A stretch of DNA of 64,000 nt, taken from NCBI GenBank assembly GCA_022661535.1, contig JAKULF010000008.1, positions 2,604,001 through 2,668,000 on the forward strand. Reading direction: 5' to 3'. Of this stretch, positions 10,346 through 22,700 are shown piece by piece. A model generated the notes under the pieces. That model was given only the letters and a program-made list of their open reading frames with translations. It did no database searches and was not told the origin of the DNA. Position 1 is the stretch's first letter, and each line of letters begins with the position of its first letter. The translations under genes were made by a program, and so were the position numbers. The stretch comes from Eutypa lata (lineage: Eukaryota; Ascomycota; Sordariomycetes; Xylariales; Diatrypaceae).

Positions 10346-11919
10346 ATGGCCGGATCAGGGAGTGGTTCGTTATTAGGTATCGAGGATGGTAAGGAGGCCG
10401 TCGAAGAACTCAAGAAACACTTCGCCACAGTACCAAGATGGGAATTTGAAATACCTCTCCAGGAGGGTCTCAATGGCGTCGTCGTTCGAATTAAAAAGCG
10501 GCGCCTTTTCGGAGGCGTCCAGAGGTAAGTACTAGAATCAAGTTCATAGCTTACCTTTCTTGTTCTGTTACAACTTTCTACAAGACATGATGAAAAATGA
10601 TACACTAATTTGTTTTTACTGACTAGATTGGCTGTAAAGAGGGCTCTAGGGGAAGATGAGGAGGATACACTGAGAAACGAGATCCGGTGGTTTAAAGTGC
10701 GGAGACTCTGTGATACTATACCAGTATTAGACAAAAGCTGATGAAAAGCGGGCAGAGGTTACGCGGTGCGGAGCATGTCGCAAAGCTCGTCGCTGCCAGC
10801 GATGATATCAGTAATCGCGACAGAAAAGATAATAACGATTATGACGACGACGATGAAGACGACGACGGCGGCGACGACGACGATGACGATGATGACGACG
10901 ACGAGGAAGAAGATAATAATGATAAAAGCATAAAGGCGAATGAGAATAGTATATGGAAGAGGAAGCCACTCTATATAATGCTTAAAAGATTACTGTTTAG
11001 GCGTATGGATTACTACCTGGTCGGGTTGACTGGCCCGGTCCTGGTGATGGAGTATTTGGACAACGGAACCTTCCGACGGCTGATGGAACGCGCTAAAACG
11101 CACGACATTCATTTGCCCAATCGCTTGATCTGGTCATTCTTCCTTTGCCGTGAGTGCAGTGAGCTGGGGGGTGTGAGTGAAGCATACAAACTCGTACTGA
11201 CTGAACTGGACAAGTGGTGCGCGCATGCATAGGGCTGGCATACCCCATAGGGGCCGGAGAGAGAGACCGAACACGCCTAGAGACAATCCCAAACGATGGA
11301 AGGAAGCCGTCTACCGTACGGCACGGCGATCTCCATCTCGGAAACATCATGATCGGCGATCCGGGCGGCAGGTTTCCCGAACACGCCGTGGTCCCTGCGG
11401 CGAAGTTCATTGATTTCGGGTTAACGTTAGAGACGCCAGCGGGGTTAGTCAACAACATGCTCAAGATATCGACGGTAAGTCAAGCTCGGCTAAAGTGAAT
11501 AGTAGGAAGAAGGCATGCAATGAAAGCTAGTACGCTAATGACGATGCCGAATGTTACGGCCGGGTCCCCAACAGAGAATGCTCGACTTGATAGCCAGGGA
11601 CGAGGTAGACGCCACGCGCAACCGGTCGATGTACAACGGGCTGGAGACGAACGCGACCGAGATTCTGCCCGCCGGCAATGGGGCTAAGTATCCGCATCTA
11701 GACCCCGATTTGCGCGACTTCCTCGCCAGGTGCCTTGCCCGGCAGCCGAAGGACCGACCGGGCCTAGACGAGATGCTGGACGTGACCGAGAAGGCGCAGG
11801 CGAAGACGGCGGGCTCCTTCCCGGCGCCCCAGCAAGCCCGCGAGACGGATGAGGCCCTCCGCGACGTGGTGCGGAGGTTGATTTATAACGCCGAAACGAA
11901 CAATGCAAATAATACATAA
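10346..11919 (+). CDS. protein-kinase-like protein with acidic insert
   Basis: Five exons (10346-10524, 10627-10696, 10756-11149, 11215-11474, 11575-11919) encode 415 residues. The second intron has a weak donor (GTGCGG) but joins WFK to RLRGAEHVAKL, the normal kinase beta3/alphaC-to-beta4 context. Kinase landmarks are LAVKRAL (catalytic Lys), EIRW in helix C, VMEYLDNGTF in the hinge, HGDLHLGN (catalytic loop) and FIDFGL (DFG). The helical lobe keeps LARCLARQPKDRP. Between beta4 and beta5 lies an unusual run of about 30 Asp/Glu codons with a (GAC/GAT)n repeat. HGDLHxGN is more like atypical or aminoglycoside-type kinases than the usual HRDLKxxN. Substrate unknown. The nearby tRNA and centrin genes give no functional link. 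Confidence 0.75.
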
Positions 11920-12119
11920 AAACGAAGAAAATTTTACAATATGAATAATAAATAGTATAAACATTAATAATTATATCTATAACTATGTAAAATTTTAAAG
12001 TTAAAAAGTGTGTTTTAAAAAGTGATTTACCTTTTAAGGTGAATTAATATATTTAAAGTGCTGTGGGAAGGTTGTATATAATGGGGCTTAATTCGTAAAA
12101 TTCTTACTTAATTATGATA
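11920..12119. other. A+T-rich spacer upstream of tRNA
   Basis: The spacer is rich in TTTAAA and TTAATAAT. It separates the kinase stop from the tRNA. No gene. Confidence 0.5.
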
Positions 12120-12213
12120 GCTGGCGTGGTCTAATGGTTATGATTTCTCGTTAACACCTCATCAGTGTTAATACTCACCGAGAAGGTTCCGCGTTCGATC
12201 CGCGGCGCTAGTA
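12120..12213 (+). tRNA. tRNA-Val (anticodon AAC), with 21-base intron
   Basis: All arms can be drawn. The acceptor stem is GCTGGCG (12120-12126) with CGCTAGT (12206-12212) plus discriminator A. The D-arm begins TGGTCTAATGG. The anticodon stem is TCTCG with CGAGA, the loop TTAACAC with anticodon AAC, the variable loop AGGTT, and the T-arm CCGCG-TTCGATC-CGCGG. An intron of 21 bases sits after position 37, the canonical place. Its GTGTTAA can pair with the anticodon loop TTAACAC, as in other nuclear pre-tRNAs. The acceptor stem has two G-T pairs, so slight decay is possible, but a T6 tract follows at once. Confidence 0.88.
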
Positions 12214-12214
12214 G

Positions 12215-12220
12215 TTTTTT
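12215..12220 (+). terminator. RNA polymerase III terminator
   Basis: A run of six T residues begins two bases after the tRNA discriminator base, the usual Pol III stop. Confidence 0.8.
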
Positions 12221-12982
12221 AATATTTCTTTTTGAAGGCCTGCTTGGTTGCAGCTAATTGAACCTTTTGCTCACCTGTTTATTTACATATACAATCAATC
12301 AATCAATCCTTTTGGAAAGACTGGCGGCATCTTCCTACATGTTCCGAGCTACTTCATTTAACCTCCATTCGGACTTTTGCTTATGGTGGCAGCATAATCG
12401 GGTGAAACCTAGGTCTCACGGGACATTCCATTCTTGTCTTTGCCCATGGGGTGCAATTATGGACCGTATAACGATTGGGGAGATTGCATAATGTAGAAGA
12501 GGATGCACGAGAAAACAATAGCGTTTCTTACGAGTCGCTACTGTGTGCCAATGGCGAGTCAGTATAATTTTATACGTAAAGTAGTGTACTTTTGGTATAT
12601 ACAATTTGGATCTTCCAACTTGCTCCAACAATGCACGGGTATCTTCTACCAATGCAAATTGTCATGTCGCTCCCTCTCTGCTCCCCTCTTCTGTATATAA
12701 GCCTTCTCTCCTTTCTAACCTCTGGCACGGCTGCCCCAACCTGACACGCCTCGCTTCTGCCTTGTTCTCGCTTCTTGGCCTGTCTTTTACTTGCTTCATA
12801 GAGTCATGTGCCAGTGTTTTTTGAAGCATCGTGCGAAGCAGCCGGCCGACAATCTCTAATACGCTCCCGCCATCGCGTTTAACCACGCCAGTAAAATTGT
12901 ATATGGAGGCTAATGGTCCGGAGGTATGAGATACTCGCTGAAAATACCAGCGTCATTTGAATTTTTTGACTCATCAACGTCG
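12221..12982. other. intergenic region downstream of tRNA
   Basis: Short open frames exist on both strands, but none has coding character or a recognisable motif. CAAT repeats (AATCAATCAATC) occur near 12295-12307. Confidence 0.5.
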
Positions 12983-13737
12983 TCACCGGTCCAAGAAGAT
13001 ACCCAGGAACTCTTCACGGCTCACGCCCCCCTTGCCCTCAACATCGAACTGCTCGATCATGCTCGCGAGCTCGGCGTCGGGGACGTCCTCGCCGAGTTCT
13101 TTGACAACGGTGCGCAGGTCGTCGATGGTGATGACGCCCTTCCCGCCCTTATCGAAGAGCGCGAAGGTCTTGAGTAGCTCTTCGCGTGGGTCACGCGCCG
13201 CTACATACCGCGCCGCGATGGACTGGAATGCTTCGCGCGGTAGGCGGAGGTCGACCACACTCGGCGTTGCGGACGGCGGAGGTTGGTTCGGTAGTGATGG
13301 TAAGGGCGTCCAGTTTGGTCGTGGATGTGCGGCGGACTTAAATGTGTTTATCAGGTCGCTCCGTGGTATTGACGAGAACCCTAGTGCTTGTAACGCGTAT
13401 CGGAATTCGCTAAAGTCGAGCGCCTCGTCTTTGTTCATGTCGAAGAGGGCGAACTGTCAGGCCGGATGACAATCAGTTAGTCATAAGCTAGAGATTGGTG
13501 GAACGGGATTGTGTGATAGCACGTTGGGATTATACTTACACAATCGTTTATCTCGGACCGGTGCTCATCTGATATCTGGTCCCAAGGCTCGGTGTGCCCG
13601 GGATTTTGTATAGGCGGTGCAAAGCGGCCTGATGGGCGCGTCGACCCGGGCCGCATTGACAGATTATGCTGGTTCCGATCGCCATAGTCCATACTGCCGC
13701 TTGCATAATTGCTCATCTTGTTCATTGAGGCCGCCAT
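12983..13737 (-). CDS. centrin/CDC31-like EF-hand protein
   Basis: Two exons, 13737-13540 and 13453-12983, encode 222 residues; the intron has GTAAGT and GACAG. The join gives ISDEHRSEINDCFALFDMNKDE, the characteristic start of centrins (CDC31 works at the spindle pole body and in mRNA export). The ATG at 13737 follows a Met-Asn-rich disordered N-terminus. EF loop 1 (DMNKDEALDFSE) keeps acidic 1, 3, 5 and 12 but lacks Gly at 6. Loop 2 is replaced by a proline-rich insert (PNWTPLPSLPNQPPP). Loops 3 (DKGGKGVITIDD) and 4 (DVEGKGGVSREE) lack several ligands. Calcium binding may be weak. A caltractin-like divergent paralogue is the alternative to the true CDC31. Confidence 0.85.
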
Positions 13738-14694
13738 GGGTGCGTGTGTGAAGCGCAAGCAGCACAGCTAGTTGCTGCTGCTGATGCGCCTTAGGCTCGA
13801 GCTGACCGATACTCCTCCCCTCGGTAAATTGCGAAGTGGTAGCCAATTGCGAGGCTCCCAACTCGGTCCCTCTTATGGAAAAAATTATGAATTCGTGATG
13901 GCTGGTATCGTAGCTTTTGGACTGCCGCCTTGGAGAGTGTGATCAAATATAACGATTGACGTTATTGTGGCGACGAGGCTGTATATCCAAAGACACAGTT
14001 CGGCTCGGGGACAAATTAAAAACGTGTATGTACAGCAAAAAGTTGTACCAATTGTAGAGCATGTGGACAGCTTTCGACGCGACTTTCCTTTTTTTCGAAG
14101 GATCGAGGTAGATAGATGCGTGGTGCAGTTGGCTGGTTGGGTGGGTGGTTGGGAACCCGCACGGGTTAAAAGTGCAAATTACGATTATTTCACAGCAAAG
14201 CCTGTTTTAAAAGTCCAAAAATGAGTAAATAACAGCTTTCACGCAACACATATGTTTTTCTTGAGTAATTAGGGCCAGTGGTTTTAGTAAGATGATAGTT
14301 GTTAGTAGGAGTCTGAATTGAATTGTCGATTTCAGAATTTCGTTGGGTGACAAGCGCGTCAAGGTTCTAGCTACAGTAGGGACTAGGGTATCGCAGACCG
14401 CGAGGCTTGACCAGCCGCTTGAGAGAGAGGGCCATCGCGGCTCCAACACGGTTGGGCGCGTTACCCTGCAAGTGAACTATACTACTGTGTGCGAACTAAG
14501 CAAAACTGTATGGATATGTACTGTGTGTGGCTGAACACATATATCTTACATTGCATTGCATATGTGTACATATATAGTTAATTACATACTGTAGTTACGG
14601 TTACTTAATCCGTTCGTGTGGCTTAACTATTCCATAGGGTCATAGCGCCTAGCTCCCCAGCTTCTTATGTGCATATGTATGTATGTATTTAATA
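13738..14694. other. intergenic region left of the transposon
   Basis: It contains the centrin promoter and a poorly coding stretch that becomes increasingly A+T-rich towards 14694. No gene is supported. Confidence 0.5.
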
Positions 14695-15573
14695 GCGCGT
14701 TAAGGGGTATTTATAAAACGATTATTAATATCGTTTTAAAGCTTCGAAACGATTACGAATATAAAGTAATTTATTAAAAAAATTAAAACCTTTAAATATT
14801 AAAGTAATCGTAATACTTAAGTCGATTAAATGTTTATTAATTTTAATAATTTTTAAGAATAAATAGTTATAATATAATCGATAAAGATTATTTAATTAAA
14901 ATAAATATAATTTTTAAAAATAATTTTAAAAATAATTTTATATTATATTTTATAAAAGTAAAAATAATAATACTTTTATATTATATATATAAAAACACTT
15001 ATTATTTATTATTTATATTTATATTTATATTTATATTTATATTATTATTATTATATATTATTATATTTTAATTATTATATATAATTTTATAATTTTATTT
15101 TTTTTTACGTTAAAAAATTAAACGTTAAGTTTACGAATTATAAATTAAGTTTATAAGTTTATAAGTTTATAATTTATAAATTATATAATTAAATTATAAA
15201 TATTATAATTAAAAATAATTATAATTATATTTATTTAAATATATATATTTTCGATAAATATATTATAAAATAAAAAAAGCTTTTAATTATTATTAATAAA
15301 ATCGATTTAAAATAAATAAAAAACGACTTTAAGTTTTAAATTATTATTTAAATTTATAATTATTATAACTTAAAAGGTATCATTAAATTTAAAGATAATT
15401 ATTTAAACGGGTATACCTTTAAATAAATAGTTATCATTAAAATATACATAAATTTGCACTACATATAGCACTGAAGACCGTTTTCCTTAAGGACGGTTAT
15501 GTACTGTCGTCGCAATGACTATCAATCCTTAAAACGATACTAACAATCATATTAAAAATACCCCCTGGCGCGC
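14695..15573. mobile_element. RIP-mutated inverted-repeat transposon with TA target duplication
   Basis: The left end (from 14695, GCGCGTTAAGGGGTATTT) and the reverse complement of the right end (from 15573, GCGCGCCAGGGGGTATTT) match over about 47 bases. Almost every difference is a C/T or A/G transition. TA flanks both sides (14693-14694 and 15574-15575), as for Tc1/mariner-type insertion. The 879-base interior is extremely A+T-rich without an open frame, so this is a RIP-mutated MITE or internally deleted element rather than an active one. Its strand cannot be assigned. Confidence 0.75.
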
Positions 15574-16759
15574 TATTGTTGTACCAGTGCCGGCATGCAA
15601 GCAAATGCCAGGCAACAACTGCCACATTCTGCCTTGCTTAACAATCAAAGGTGCCGGAAGGTAGCACAACTGATAGCATAGACTTTGGTATTGAAGTATA
15701 AAAACCCCAAGTCACCACAGCTTTGGCCTCCATCTGTTCTTTTCTCTTTTACATACCAGAAGAACCCTCTCTGAACCAGAAGGCGTAGATTATAGCTACA
15801 GTAAAAAATATCTAGTAGTAAGCATTAGTAGAGACGTTATGACCTATTAGTGCAGTACCCCTAGGTAGCTAGAATACTTGATCCCAAGCCTTGACAAAGC
15901 AAAGCGTACCTACATACATACATCTGCATTGGTACCTCTGTATCAGACTCATTCCATTCGACTGGAACTGGTGACTTAAGAAGTGATACTCTGGAACTTT
16001 CAGCCACAGCATGAAATTCCATCTGCACATACCCCAATTTTAGTCTAGCGTGGCTAGTAACTATGTACGTACCTGAGTAACCCACTTCCTTTTGCAGTAA
16101 AGCCAAGCCTCCACGGCTGCCCCAGTTCTTGCTCATTCTTCCATTCACCCCAGCCCAAGTCCGTTACCATACACTAACTCCTAACTTATTATTGACTTTG
16201 TCACCTTGACTAGACACTTTTTACTAAACTAGGTCTAAGTATCATCACGACCCAGTCATAATAATATTCTTTTCCGCCAGACATTTTACGAGACCTGCCT
16301 GTCCGTCTCGCATCATAGTCACTTTTCACTCTTCAATTCTTGCCCGCTCTTTTTGTCGATTCGAGACTTTCATTTTTCTACTCATTACGATTGAGGGGAA
16401 TTGGGCCTTAGGCATTTGCGCGTGTCAATATCCGCGAAAAGGGAGTAAAAAAAACTACCACCTCGCCTCTGCTTGTTTGTTGGATCCATCCCCTTTACTA
16501 CCAACATACGGAATACAACAACGAAAGGAACTTGGATTTATCTCATTGGTGAGGCTTCTTGTGTGCATTTACAAATAGTCGCCGCTTCACTCGATATTTC
16601 AACCATCCAACGACTACGCCGCGACTTTTGATTCCCTTGCATTCTTCCCATGTCTACCTCGACTTAAGTCTCATCGACTTCTACCTCATCGAGAAACCTA
16701 CCACGCGTCCGACGCGACTTACCCACAACCAAGCTTCTTCACGATAAGGAATACATACC
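15574..16759. other. long 5' region of the nucleoporin gene
   Basis: About 1.2 kb without a supported gene. The part after 16200 is pyrimidine-rich and punctuated by CTTTTC tracts, as in the leaders of highly expressed fungal genes. It probably holds the promoter and 5' untranslated region of the Nup98-Nup96 gene. Confidence 0.5.
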
Positions 16760-19700
16760 ATGTCGTTCGGCGGCTTTGGTGGTGGTAGCGCCTTTGGCGG
16801 TGGAGGCAACACCAACAACAATAGTACCTTTGGTGGTTTCGGCGGGAACAATAATAATACTCCAGGTATGCTCTATGCTTTTCTTTTCTTTTTCCTAAAT
16901 TGATTTCAATGTCTATTTGCCCTCTATTCGCCCAGCCCACCTAACAGACCTTCCTCCTATCAGCAGGCGGCTTTGGTTCTAACGCCAATAATGCGACGCC
17001 CGGCTTTGGCGCCTCCAATACCTCTGGAGGTAGTCTTTTCGGCAGCGGGACCCCGGCATTCGGCAGTGGTAGCAACACAGGTGAGACGCGCCATCTCTTC
17101 TGTTTCTTTTTCTTCTGCTTTCATATGCTCAAGCTCTTCGCCTCTTCCTGCTTGAATGGATATGCTAACATAATGTCAACTAGGTTTTGGGACAACAGGT
17201 AATAGTGCCTTCGGCGCCGCGAAGCCTGCTTTCGGTGGCACGTCTACGAGTACCGGCGGCGGCGGCTTATTCGGTGGTGCCACGACTGCGACTTCCGGAA
17301 CTGGGTTTGGAGGTGGCTTTGGCGCGACCAACAATACTGCATCTACTTCGAGTCCTTTCGGTGGAGGCACCACCGGCGGCCTCTTCGGATCGACTGCCCC
17401 TAGTAAGCCTGCTTTTGGAGCCGCTACACCTAACACTGGTGGCAGTATGTTCGGTGGCAACAGCACCACCCCCAACACGACAGGAGGCTTTGGATTCGGC
17501 GGCGCATCGAACGCCTCGAGTAGTACTGCCCTGGGTGGCCCTATCGGTGACCCTCCGGGCACTGCCAATGTCACCAACTTCCAACCATTTGTAGAAAAGG
17601 AGTCGACCACTAGCAACGCGCAGAACTCCTTCCAAAACATTCTCTTCCAGGATCCTTATAAGAAGTGGTCTGGAGAGGAGTTGCGCCTTGTCGATTACGC
17701 TCAAGGCCGCCGCTTTGGTGGTACGCCCGGGGGTGCTTTTGGAGCTGGCTCTGGCTTCGGCAGCTTTGGTGGCGCCACAAACACCAGCAACCAACCTTCT
17801 AATGCTTTTGGAACAACCACCACGCCCGCCAACACGGGTGGTAGTATGTTCGGTGGTGGTAACACGTCGTTTGGCCAGAACAACACCAACACCGGCACGG
17901 GCGCCTTTGGGTCGGGTGGTGGTGGCTTGTTCAACCAAAACAAGCCAGCAGCAACCACTGGCACCGGTCTCTTCGGCGGTGCCACACCGGCCTCGCAGCC
18001 TGCCCAAGGAGGTGGTATGTTTGGTTCCACAGGGGGAAGCGGCTTTGGCACCAACGCTACAAGCGGTTTTGGAGGTGCAAATGCCAACACGGGAGGCTCG
18101 GTTTTTGGAACCAATAACAACAACCAAAATAAACCAGGTTTCAGTTTTGGCACGTCGAATACCAACAACACGGGCACAGGGTTTGGAGCCGGCACAACTG
18201 GTTTTGGAACTGCCAATACTAACACTGGAGGTGGTCTTTTCGGCAACAATGCCAACAACACTCCAGCCCAACCTGCTGGGGGGATGTTTGGCAGCAGCAC
18301 CCCTCAGCAGAATACAAGCAGCCCCTTCGGTGGTGGTTCCGGATTTGGTGCACAGAACCAACAGAGTGGCTCTAGTTTATTCGGTAATAACCAGCAAAAG
18401 CCCGCAGCCACCGGTATGTTTGGAGGTAGTGCTACTGGAGGCACTGGTGCGTTTGGATCGTCTACCAACACGTCGAATCCGTTCGGCCAGCAGCAGAATA
18501 CCAATCAAGCTGGAGGAGGTATGTTCGGCAACAAGCCCGCGACGGGTACCACTGGCCTCTTCGGTTCTTCCGGTGCAACTCAGAACACCAACACCGGTAA
18601 CGGTTTATTTGGCGGCTTAGGGCAGAACAACCAGAACCAACAGCAGCAGCCACAACAACCAGGCGGTGGCCTATTCGGTTCCCTGGGTCAAAACCAGCAG
18701 AAGCCATCTATGTTTGGGCAGAGTACTCAGCCAGCTGGCGGTAGCCTCTTTAACAATCAGAACAACCCGCAGCAGGGCTCAATGTGGGGAGGCTCTACCA
18801 TGCAGCAGCAACAGCCGCAGAATACTATGGGAAACTCTCTATTCGGAAATTCACAAGCTAACCAGGGCACACCCCAAGCACTGACCGCGAGTGTCAACGA
18901 CCCTTCTGCGTATGGAACCTCTTTATTCGGTAACTTGGGAAATGGTGAGGTGGTTAACCCAGGACCCCTTGCCACGCCCGTCGGTAGGAGACAACCTAAG
19001 CGGGCCTCGGTTTTGCCAATATATAAACTCAACCCAGCCTCAGCCTCACGCTACGCCACACCGCAGAAGCGAGGATATGGTCTGTCGTATAGCACGTACG
19101 GAACGCCGAACAGCCCCTCAAGCGTGGCTAGCACACCTGGCACCATGTCTCAAAGTCTACTAGGCGGTAGTTTAACACGTAGCCTTAGCAAGAGCATCTC
19201 GACAAACAGCCTTCGACGCAACTTCAATACGGAAGATAGTTTGTTGAACCCTGGTGCCTTCTCCTCTAGCACTGGCTCGAGACTTTATGGAAACAACAGC
19301 GTCAAGAAACTGGTTATTAACCGGGATCTTCGACCGGATCTGTTTTCGACACCCACCAAGGACAAGTCGCCATATGACACTCCCAATGGGTCTAGCAAGT
19401 TGAGGAAGCGCGTTAGCTTTGATACAAGCAACGTCGACACAATCGAGAATGGCGATGCGTCAAACGAATCTAACAACAATACGCCTTCGAGCGCCGAGGA
19501 ACTTGGCTACATTAGGCCCAGTCGAAGTGCTAACGGTGCCAATGGGGCTGCACCCAACTCGTCATCCATGGTTGAGCCAGAGCAGGTGAAGGGCAATGAG
19601 CTTGCTGTCGTGCACGAGGAAGAGGTTGCATCCCCGCCCGTCAAGAACTCTGCCGATGGTCCAGAGGATACTGAGCCAGGTGACTACTGGATGGAACCAA

Positions 19701-22700
19701 GTAGGGATACGATCATGGACATGAACCGAGTTCAACGCCAGAAGGTTATTGATTTCACCGTTGGTCGTGTTAATGTTGGCCAGGTGAAATTCAAGATTCC
19801 GGTAGACTTGACCTCCATTGACCTGGATAACCTGACCGATGATATCGTCATACTGGAACCTCGGACCGCAACCGTTTATCCGCATGCCGCAAAGAAACCT
19901 CCAGTCGGTAAAGGGCTGAATGTACCCGCACAAATCCTTCTTCAAAACGCGTGGCCTAGAGGCACAAAGAACAAGGGAGCACCATCTGTTGCAAAGCACA
20001 TTAAGCGACTGCAGAGAATTGAGGGAACTCAGTTTGAAAACTACAACCCCGAGACGGGTGAATGGACTTTCTCTGTAGAGCATTTTACTACCTACGGCCT
20101 TGATGATTCTGAGGATGAAGATGGTGTCACGATCGAACCCGGAGCATCTGCAGGTCTTCCTTTGGCCTATGCTGCTAAACGCGACAACCACGTTTCCGAA
20201 CCCCTTCAGACTAGTGACCGCGAGGACGCCAGTCCTAACAACGGTGTGGGTTCTCGGCCGACCTATCGGTCACTACCTGGAGCTTTTGACGCCGAAGAGC
20301 AATACGAAAGTGACGGGTCCCAGGAAATGGCAGAGACAAACGGTAACGAGTTGTCTTTTTTAGCTAATCGCTCCGCGGGTTCTACGTCTAGAGCTCTTGT
20401 TCCAGTGGACAAAGAGGAATCGGACGATGAATATGCGATGTTCGAGGCGAACGACAATGCGAGTCCTTCCCTTGAGCAACATCTCGCCGTGGAGCAGGAA
20501 GATAACTCGCCCGATGCCAGTCAGATAGATCTCGTGCAAGAGACCCCTGCTGGTATCATGAGAGCCAGGATGCGTGCCATTAAGGGTGCTGAAACCCCGA
20601 TGAAGGTACAAGTCACGGCTGGTGATGACTGGACAGACATGCTCACCAAGACAATTAGCCCAGCTAAGCGGGATCGAGCGCTCTTGAAAAGCCTACGCGA
20701 AGCAGACAAGTACCGCATGGTGGATGAGACGGCGCAAGATAGATCACCAGCGAAAAGACGTGTTGTTTCCGATAGCCGGGGTTTCGCAACAAGCATCGAC
20801 CTGATGAATTCCTTATTTGAGAAGGCGAAGATGCCGGCCGAGAATTTGCAGTCTTCTATCCGGCCAAAAGGTGTAAAGGTCGGTTAATAATCTCATTTCC
20901 TATTGTCGAGGCGCAATGAATGGGCGGTGCCTTGCATGTCTGTATCTAAACTCTAATAATATAACTATTACATTCGCTAAGATTTATGTTTTCTAGTGGC
21001 CTTATAAACGCACCACAAAGCACCTGGATGACAGCCAGATGGATCCTCAGGATCGAGTTTGGCACGACACCATGCGACCTACATGGGGCCCTAACGGAAC
21101 TCTCGTTTTTGCTGCTAACCCCAGCGAAGCGGCTTTTGGGAGGTCGGGCCGTGTAACAGAGAGGAATGGACTTATGATGGTAATGAAAGGAGGCGTGGTA
21201 TCCGAATCTCAAGATATACGGATTGCTAAGTTTACGAATGAGGTGCGTGTTTCGATTTCTTCCCAAAAAAAATATGGTGCTAACTTATCATGGAGATGGC
21301 TGCAAAAGCTATTGATACGCAAGCGACATTGACCCAAGTTGAGCTTGTTGACAATGTGCCAGCGGCCAAGTTGAACCCTAGGACGAGTCTTCGGGACTTC
21401 TCTGTTGGCGCCAGCAGTAAAAACTCTGCCGAAGAGCATGAGAGGCTCGTTTGGGATTTAGCTAGTGTGTTATTTGACCATATCAAGATCCCTACAGACA
21501 TGCACGACGACCCCGACGCCCTGCAGAAGCTCCGTCGGGATAACCTATCTCATTTCTGGGAACACATGGTGGACGAACAAACTAGCAAGGCTGTTGCGAT
21601 GGCAGGATCAAATGAAGAGAAAGCGTTAGCTGCCTTGTCTGGTCATCGAATCGCTGAGGCTTGCAAATACTTACTTGACGGGAAGGATTTTCGTCTTGCC
21701 ACCCTTGTAGCCTTGATTGGCACTAGTGATGAGGGCAAGAGAGATATGCGAGAGCAAGTCAAGGAATGGCAGGATGCGGGCGTGCTTTCTGAATTTTCCC
21801 AATCCATCCGAGCTCTATACGAGATGCTCAGCGGCAACGTCTGTGTCTGCGAAGGCATGAAAGGGGCTATAGAGAATCGCATGGATTCGTTCGTCATTTC
21901 ACACCGATTCGGTTTTAACTGGCAACAAGCCCTAGGATTGAGACTTTGGTATGCATCCTCTACGGAGAGCAGCATTACGGACGCTGTACAAAGGTATAGA
22001 GAAGATATCGAGCAGGACAAAGAACTCCCCCCGAAGCCATGGTTCATCGAGAACGGCATCAAGGGCATCTGGAATGACTCAAATCAGGACCAGCGGCAAG
22101 ATCTACTTTGGGGACTATTGCGATTGTACTCGGAGGAAGACGTTGACCTAGAAGCCATTTTGCGACCGGAGAATTCTCAGCTCTCACCGCTCGATTACCG
22201 CCTCTGTTGGCAGCTCGGACAGGCCTTGACGGCTACCGACAAAGTATCGTTCGGAGAGAGGGCCGTGGAGAAGGCAGACGCTGCCACGATCTCTTTCGCT
22301 GCGCAATTGACGAATGAAGGGAGCTGGCTTGAAGCGACGTTTGTCCTGCTACACCTCACGGATCCCGCCGCACGCTCAAAGGCCATTGAGGACCACCTCT
22401 GCCGACATGCCGGCCACATTGGTGCTGAGGACTCGACAAGTTTCAGAAAACTCGCCGGGGACTTCAAAATCCCAACCCAGTGGATTTGGCATGCAAAGGC
22501 TCTCTTTATGCGCAGTGTCAAGAAGGATCCCACAGCAGAGGTTCAGTCTCTCCTACGTGCTCAATCGTATGCCGATGCTCATCGCACTTTCATCAAGGAA
22601 GTTGCGCCACTCGCAATCATCGAACGAGATTATGACGCCCTTGCCGATGTGCTCCAGCAGTTCGAAGGACGACAGTCCCAAGTGTCCGACTGGAATATTG

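Noticed and set aside
10741..11232. Separate gene starting at the ATG at 10741
   Set aside because: That ATG lies inside the second intron of the kinase; splicing at 10696/10756 restores the conserved kinase sequence.
17267..18361. Long minus-strand open frames inside the nucleoporin FG region
   Set aside because: They are antisense shadows of the Gly/Asn/Thr-rich repeats and have no motif of their own.
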